From Platanthera guangdongensis (taxonomy: Eukaryota > Streptophyta > Magnoliopsida > Asparagales > Orchidaceae), in NCBI GenBank assembly GCA_039583875.1, contig CM077155.1, forward strand, positions 5,444,043-5,508,042: a stretch of 64,000 nucleotides of DNA, given 5' to 3'. Position 1 is the stretch's first letter. Each line of letters starts with the position of its first letter. Shown piece by piece: positions 58,999 to 64,000 of this stretch. Both the position numbers and the translations under genes were made by a program. The notes under the pieces were generated by a model. That model worked only from the letters and a program-made list of their open reading frames with translations, did no database searches and was not told where the DNA came from.

Positions 58999-61216
58999 AT
59001 AGCACAAAATAAGGACTATGCAAGCACCAGACCTTTAGTTTGCAACTTGAATAAGTTTGCTATCTGGAAGGCAAGAATTAAAGTATATATGAACTCCATT
59101 GATGAAGATATTTTTAATTCTATCTTCACAGGTCCACCAGCTCTAGTGGCTACATCTACTGTAACTTTTAACACTCATGTTGTTCCACCACCTGAGTGGA
59201 CAGATGCACAGAATAAGGCCAAGATAGCTGATGGCAAGGCCATAAACATTCTGGCTCAGATAATGTCAGATGACATTTTCCAAAAAGTGGCAGAGTGCAC
59301 CTCAGTTAAAGCCATTTGGGATTCCATAAACCAGATGGTTACTGGATCTACAGATGCGAGAAAAGACAGGAGATCAAATCTCATCTCCCAATATGAGAAT
59401 TTTAAGAAAGAAGAGTCAGAGTTAGTGAGTGATATGTATAATAGACTCAGCTCAATCATCAATGAGCTGAAAACTCTAGATAAGGACATAACCGTCACTT
59501 AGGTCAATGATAAGATTCTAATGTGCTTCCCCAGCTCATGAGATTTCAGAATCTGGCCAATCAAAGAGGCCAAAAGTCTGAATGAGATTTCCACTGAATC
59601 TCTACTAGGAAAGCTCAAATCTTATGAGCAGTTAATAAAGACTAGAGAAGATGTTGAGCAGAAGACTCCCTCATCATCTATAAAGGAGCAAAACATAACA
59701 TTCAAAGCATTTGAAGAAACAGAAGCTCCATTAGCTAGTGAAGAATTTCTGAGTTTCCTAGCCAAGAGATTCTACAAAATGAGCAAGAAGGATTTTAGAA
59801 GGAAGTCATCTAGACAAGATGACAAGCCAAGGTATGATAAAACCCCAACTAAAGAAATTATCTGCTTTGGTTGCAGGAAGCCTGGACACTTCATATCAGA
59901 GTGTCCAGAGAATCAAAAGAAGGAGAGAAGAAGAGAAAAGGAGCCCAGGATGCAGCACTACAACAAGCCCACCTCCAGCAAGCATAAGAGGAAGGAGAAA
60001 GGCTTTGTTGCTGAAATCTGGAGTGAAACTGAAGATGAATCTTCATCTTCCATCTCTTGTGAAAATGAAGAAGAGACTAAAGCAAACGAGGTTTGCTTGA
60101 TGGCTATTGATGCATCAGGCAGCCTCTCAGTAGTTGAGCAGTCAGATAGTGAAGAACCTCAATCTGAAGAAGATCAGGTACTGCCCTCTTTTGATTTCAA
60201 TTCAGATGGTTTTAGAACTGAATTTAAATCATTATGTATTAATTTAATAAACTCTGAGAAGAAAATCAAACTCCTTAGAGAAAAACTAACTGAACAAGAT
60301 AATTTCATTTCTGAAAACATCAAATTGAAAGATGAATTAACTTTAGCTAATGAACGAATCATCTCTCTAAAATTTGAATTAGTTGAGGCAAGGCAAATTG
60401 AAGAATCCCTAAATGGGAGAAGCATCAAGTTGATGAACACAACAAGCACAGTAAATGCCGGACTTAATCGCAAGCTTGGCTTAGGTGCTTCATCAAGCCA
60501 ACCCCCATTTATTCAGAAAAACATACTGTCAACTCCAATCAAATTTGTTTCTGTAAAAGGCAAAGAAAAGGTAGATGATCATAGTACTAAGCAAATAGAA
60601 TTAAAACAGAAAAATAAGAAAAAGAAAAAGAACAAGAAAAATTCTAACTATAATAATGTTCAGCAGATTTCATCGAACTCGGATCGACAAAATATGTACA
60701 GTTCGTCGAGCTCAGGTCGACGAACTCCGAATGCAGATTTTTATTATAATTATTCTTTGAACTACGATCGACAAAACCAGTATGGTTCTTCGAGCCGATA
60801 TCGACGATATTGGGGCACAAAGAATGAATATTTTCATTCTCTGAGCAGAGTTCGACGAACTCATCCCCATTCGTCGACCTTAGATCGACGAACTGACTAG
60901 AATTCTTCGAACCCAGTTAAAGAAAACAAAAATCTTAATCCTTGCAGAACCTTTAATCAACCTAGGGAATATCTCAATCCATTCACCCAGTGGATAATAC
61001 CACCAAGAAGATATCACCCCCTAGGGTATAAAAACCAACCTGAATATTTGTTTCTAGTTTTAACTATGAAAAGAATCAAGGACCAAGGTAACCTGGGTCA
61101 AGAACATCTAGTCTGTTTAAATGTAGGTGAAAGACTATCCTACCACAGAGGAACAATGGTACTTGTATAGTGGCTACTCAAGGCACATGACTGGAAACAA
61201 GCACAACAAATGCCAG
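58999..61216 (+). pseudogene. Gag of element F running into a protease remnant
   Basis: The start codon of the family (ATG in E at 40476) is ATA here at 58999; the frame then reads the conserved NLNKFAIWKARIKVYM and MYNRLSSIINELK. Stops lie at about 59500 and 59540. After a frameshift the zinc knuckle CFGCRKPGHFISEC appears (about 59860), then Lys-rich, acidic and coiled-coil parts. From 60670 to 60905 the TCGTCGA/TCGACGA motif forms part of the coding sequence, giving Ser-, Arg- and Asp-rich peptides (SSSSGRRT, SRVRRT, DRRTD). PPRRYHPLGYK follows. The protease start (WYLYSGYSRHMTGN, altered from DSG) is joined directly to LTR sequence near 61216, so integrase, RT, RNase H and ORF3 are deleted. 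Confidence 0.83.
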
Positions 61217-61823
61217 ACCTATACCCTGAAGCAAAGCTTCCTTCTTTCCTGAACTACTCTACATCTCAGGGGAGCTTTGACAACAAAGATCCACTTTTGC
61301 CTTCTCTGTTGTTTAGAGAAAATAGAAGACATCATCAACTTTTCTTTCACTGTATAAAGGGTTTATTAACACCCTTCAAAAGTTTATTGTTGGTTTTTGG
61401 GCACCTGATCAAAAGCATAAAGAGTTGTGAGATCTCCCTACAAATAGATCTTGTGGTGACATAGCAACTGAGCAAAAACCTATGGTGGCAGTCACCTGAT
61501 CAAAACCTGCTAGTGGATTCCTACCAGGGTGGTAGAAGAGTGGATGTACCCAGTTTGGGGAACCACTATAAAATTTCTTGTGTTGTCTGGTTCCCTTTCC
61601 TTTTTGTACTGTGCTGTGATAGTTTAGCTTTAATCTCTTTATATAATATTTGATATCACCTATTTTACAGCTAAATCATATAAATCTGTAAAAAGTTTTA
61701 AAGCTCTATTCACCCCCCTCTAGAGCTAATTAGATCTATCCCCTTGAATTTCAATTGGCATCAAAGGATTATCAATTGCCTAAGTCACTTTCAATTAGTA
61801 TTTGAGGTTTACCATTTCTTTCA
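61217..61823 (+). mobile_element. Element F, 3' LTR, only its downstream part
   Basis: It matches 58219-58830 and ends TTTCTTTCA, followed by target duplication TTCGG (61824-61828). The U3 part with the palindrome array is missing. Confidence 0.88.
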
Positions 61824-61828
61824 TTCGG

Positions 61829-62952
61829 TATTGGAGGGTCGTCGCACCGACACCAATACGTTGACTCAGCAAGTGTGGTTTAGCACTTAGCCAAATAAAG
61901 TCTGGTGCATGTGCCAGCCGGCAATAGTACGCAGGAGCTCCTCTTAGTGCACCAGCATCATGACATACAATAGGTCTGACTGGTAGTGCTGATACCGGTT
62001 TAGAGGTGGGCGAGGCCCAACCCACCGCTTCTGTTTGCCACTACGGAGGTATCCTGTGAGATTAGGCCCCAAAAAGGTGGAACTAAAGGTCTATGTGCAC
62101 AGAGTCGGGTGTGTGAGTTGCACTTGTATGTTCATACCATAGCATACCTACATGACATAGCATAATCATTGCATATAACCCTTGATACCTATTGTATAAA
62201 TTAGTATGAGTCTCTTTATACAATAGGCCTTGCAAAACGACCCTTGGTCTATAGGTTTGTATGGGCATTCCTATAGGTCATGGTTACTTAGTTTACCTTC
62301 TTGCACTTTATTTGCTCAACTTGTACATGTGTATACTCATATTGCTTACCTACTATTTGCTCACTTGCATTTGTTGTGATATACTGGTTCCGTCGTCACC
62401 TGCTTACTTTTGTTATTCTCCACCTTAAATATCTTCCCTTTCCTTCTCCCGCTCGGTGCTAGGAGCCATTGGGGGAGGAGTGGGGGATGATATGACTTAG
62501 TCTTTTTACCAACGGTTGTTGACGAAATCTTTTTAGGGAATTGTGGAGCCAAACCTGGAGATGCAGTCCCAGAGATCGGTGCGCTTGGAGATGGGATAGT
62601 CTAGCATGGGAGTTCATGCAGCAGGGACAGTGAGTCCCAATCATTATTAGTTACTATAAAATTGCTTCCGTGATGAGTGTCTTGTAGTGAGGGTCATAAT
62701 GTATAGGGCAAGAGCCATTTTATTTGTACTTTGATTTATCGTTACTGTGGACTCTCCTTCGTGGAGATTTATTTATATTCATGTGATTTTTATGGACAAG
62801 TATTTGAGTTTTATTTTACTCTTGTGCTTACTCTCCTTTTTTGCGATCAGTATGGCCGGCAGGATCAGCATTTTGTAGTGATGACCTTCCGGTGTGTTGG
62901 TGTCACCGCGCAAAGCGGCGGTTCTAGGCATAAGAACCTGTTTGTTTTTACA
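61829..62952 (+). mobile_element. Fragment K (A-family gypsy LTR), main piece
   Basis: Inverted copy of 5670-6900 of the LTR of A, clearly diverged. It ends ...TTTTTACA and is followed after a short A-run by TGGTATTGCA, a decayed primer-binding site (62960-62969), so K was a plus-strand 5' LTR. It is the outermost, hence oldest, element recognisable. Confidence 0.75.
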
Positions 62953-63520
62953 AAAAAAATGGTATTGCACAATAAATCTCCCAGATCTAGACGTCCTCCC
63001 AGGTCGTTTTCCCTCGGAACCTTTCCCAGATTCCGACGACCTCCTCGGTCAATTTTCCACAAACTCAGAATGATTAAAAAATAAAAATGGAAATGAAAAT
63101 AAAAGAGTTTGAAATTATTGCTCCCTCAAATAAGAATTCCTCCATAGAACGGTGCGCGATCGAGGCTTCTGACTGTTGTTCTTCTTGCACTCAATCAACC
63201 GTTGATGGTCGTTGGAGACTTCGCTCTTCAGAGTTCTTCGCTCACGAATGGGAGGCAGAAATTTTGCTTTTCCTTGCTCAGAGATGGTGGTTCACACCAA
63301 TAGAGGCGGTAGCCAAACCCTAGAAGTGAAATACTTCTTCTATCCTCAGAAAAAGAAACATACGCTTTTAAACTCTTCATAAAAATAAGCTATTGCTGGC
63401 GATAGTGCAAGCGCGGCGTAGTAGGTCTTTTCACATGGCACCGCCAGCTGTCCATTAAATTAGGAAAAATATCCTAACCATATTTATGCAACTTTTGAAT
63501 ACTGCAGCGCGGTAAGGCTA
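62953..63520. other. Unassigned sequence after K
   Basis: Possibly the leader of K, or older repeat DNA. I recognise no protein domain; the open frames present are short and have no known motifs. Confidence 0.4.
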
Positions 63521-63867
63521 GCACCTGATGGTAGCAGTTCATACTCGATGCAGTCGATTTGACTGTCATCGATATGGGTAGCGCTAGCGGTTGTGCTAGC
63601 ACATTGCGGTAATTATTTCTCCTCGATGTAGCTAAATTGCCTAGCGCCTGGCAGTAGGGCAAATGCCCGGCGGTAGGCTAAAGCCTGAAGGTAGGGTTAA
63701 ATGCCCGGTGGTAGCATTTTTTCCTAGATGCATCGAATTGGAAAGTGTCCGGCGGTAGGCCGCAGAGAAGAAAACTCTGCACGCTCAACATAAATAATTC
63801 ATTGCAAAATGCAACAGTAGGGCTAAAGCCCCGCAGTAAGTCACAAACCTTGAAACTATCGTTTCCT
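63520..63867. repeat. Array of GGCGGTAGG motifs with short inverted repeats
   Basis: GGYGGTAGG or GGTAGG recurs about eight times, next to short inverted repeats such as GGGCAAATGCCC, AGGCTAAAGCCT and GGGCTAAAGCCC. It resembles a degenerate version of the hairpin strings in the copia LTRs. The element it belongs to is not identified. Confidence 0.55.
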
Positions 63868-64000
63868 TGAAAGATAAAGTACCTAAACACCTAGAGGGGG
63901 GGGGGTGGGGTAAAAGGTTGACCAAATTCTTTTAACTTTTAAGGCAGAATTCAACTTATAATCACAGAATTTAATATACTATTGCACAGCAATCACACAG
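63868..64000 (-). mobile_element. Element L, start of a B/D-type copia LTR (continues beyond the window)
   Basis: TGAAAGATAAAGTACCTAAAC with CACCTAGAGGGGGG and AAGGCAGAATT is the reverse of the LTR end shared by B, C and S. No primer-binding site lies next to it, so it is a 3' or solo LTR. Confidence 0.75.

Noticed and set aside
63087..63323. A 78-codon frame after K as a host gene
   Set aside because: No recognisable domain or splice context; it lies in unassigned repeat-like sequence.

Overview
This window is plant nuclear DNA made almost entirely of nested LTR retrotransposons. I see no convincing host gene, rRNA or tRNA gene. The evidence is the presence of Ty3/gypsy chromodomain-integrase elements with very long LTRs, Ty1/copia elements of Sirevirus type (gag, pol, then a third ORF), initiator-Met-tRNA primer-binding sites (TGGTATCAGAG) and exact or near-exact 5-bp target duplications. 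The species cannot be named from this; an angiosperm heterochromatic region is the best reading.

Layout, outermost to innermost. K is an old gypsy LTR on the + strand (57228-57279 and 61829-62952). It was hit by H, a gypsy element on the - strand (47386-48905 and 54412-57227), and by F, a copia element on the + strand (57280-61823, TSD TTCGG). H was hit in gag by I, a short non-autonomous gypsy element (48906-54411, TSD CAACA), and in RT by D, a copia element on the + strand (13287-18730, 42539-43996 and 46009-47376). D was hit in its protease region by C (copia, +, only its 3' end present, 10769-13286), in its third ORF by E (copia, -, 18731-42538, TSD CTCTA/CTATA), and in its 3' LTR by S, a solo LTR (43997-46008). 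C was hit by A (gypsy, -, 1-10768; its left LTR runs out of the window). The left LTR of E was hit by B (copia, +, complete, 20018-31960, TSD GTATT). A further copia LTR, L (-), starts at 63868. Nesting is thus five levels deep (K>H>D>C>A and K>H>D>E>B).

Coding state. Every multi-gene element carries stops or frameshifts. B is structurally complete but has nonsense codons and a damaged RT active site (YVYD). The integrase of A is a single open frame, while the rest of its pol is gone.

Most interesting non-coding content: (1) arrays of short CG-containing palindromes, a different one in each copia family (GTGTCGACAC in B/C/S, ACTCGAGT in D, TCGTCGA/TCGACGA in E/F), placed in the LTR just upstream of the TATA box and again in the pol-ORF3 spacer, so that ORF3 is bracketed by arrays of its own family's motif. 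The E/F motif also lies inside the gag coding sequence and in gypsy LTR H. (2) Strings of about six to ten small hairpins downstream of the TATA box in the copia LTRs. Stems change with compensating bases while either a linker (GAGTTGTAGG-like, B/C/S/D) or the loop (ACCTGATCAAAA, E/F) stays constant. (3) In F, a 70-bp tandem unit carrying primer-binding sites, which suggests that the LTR boundary has moved outward by PBS duplication.
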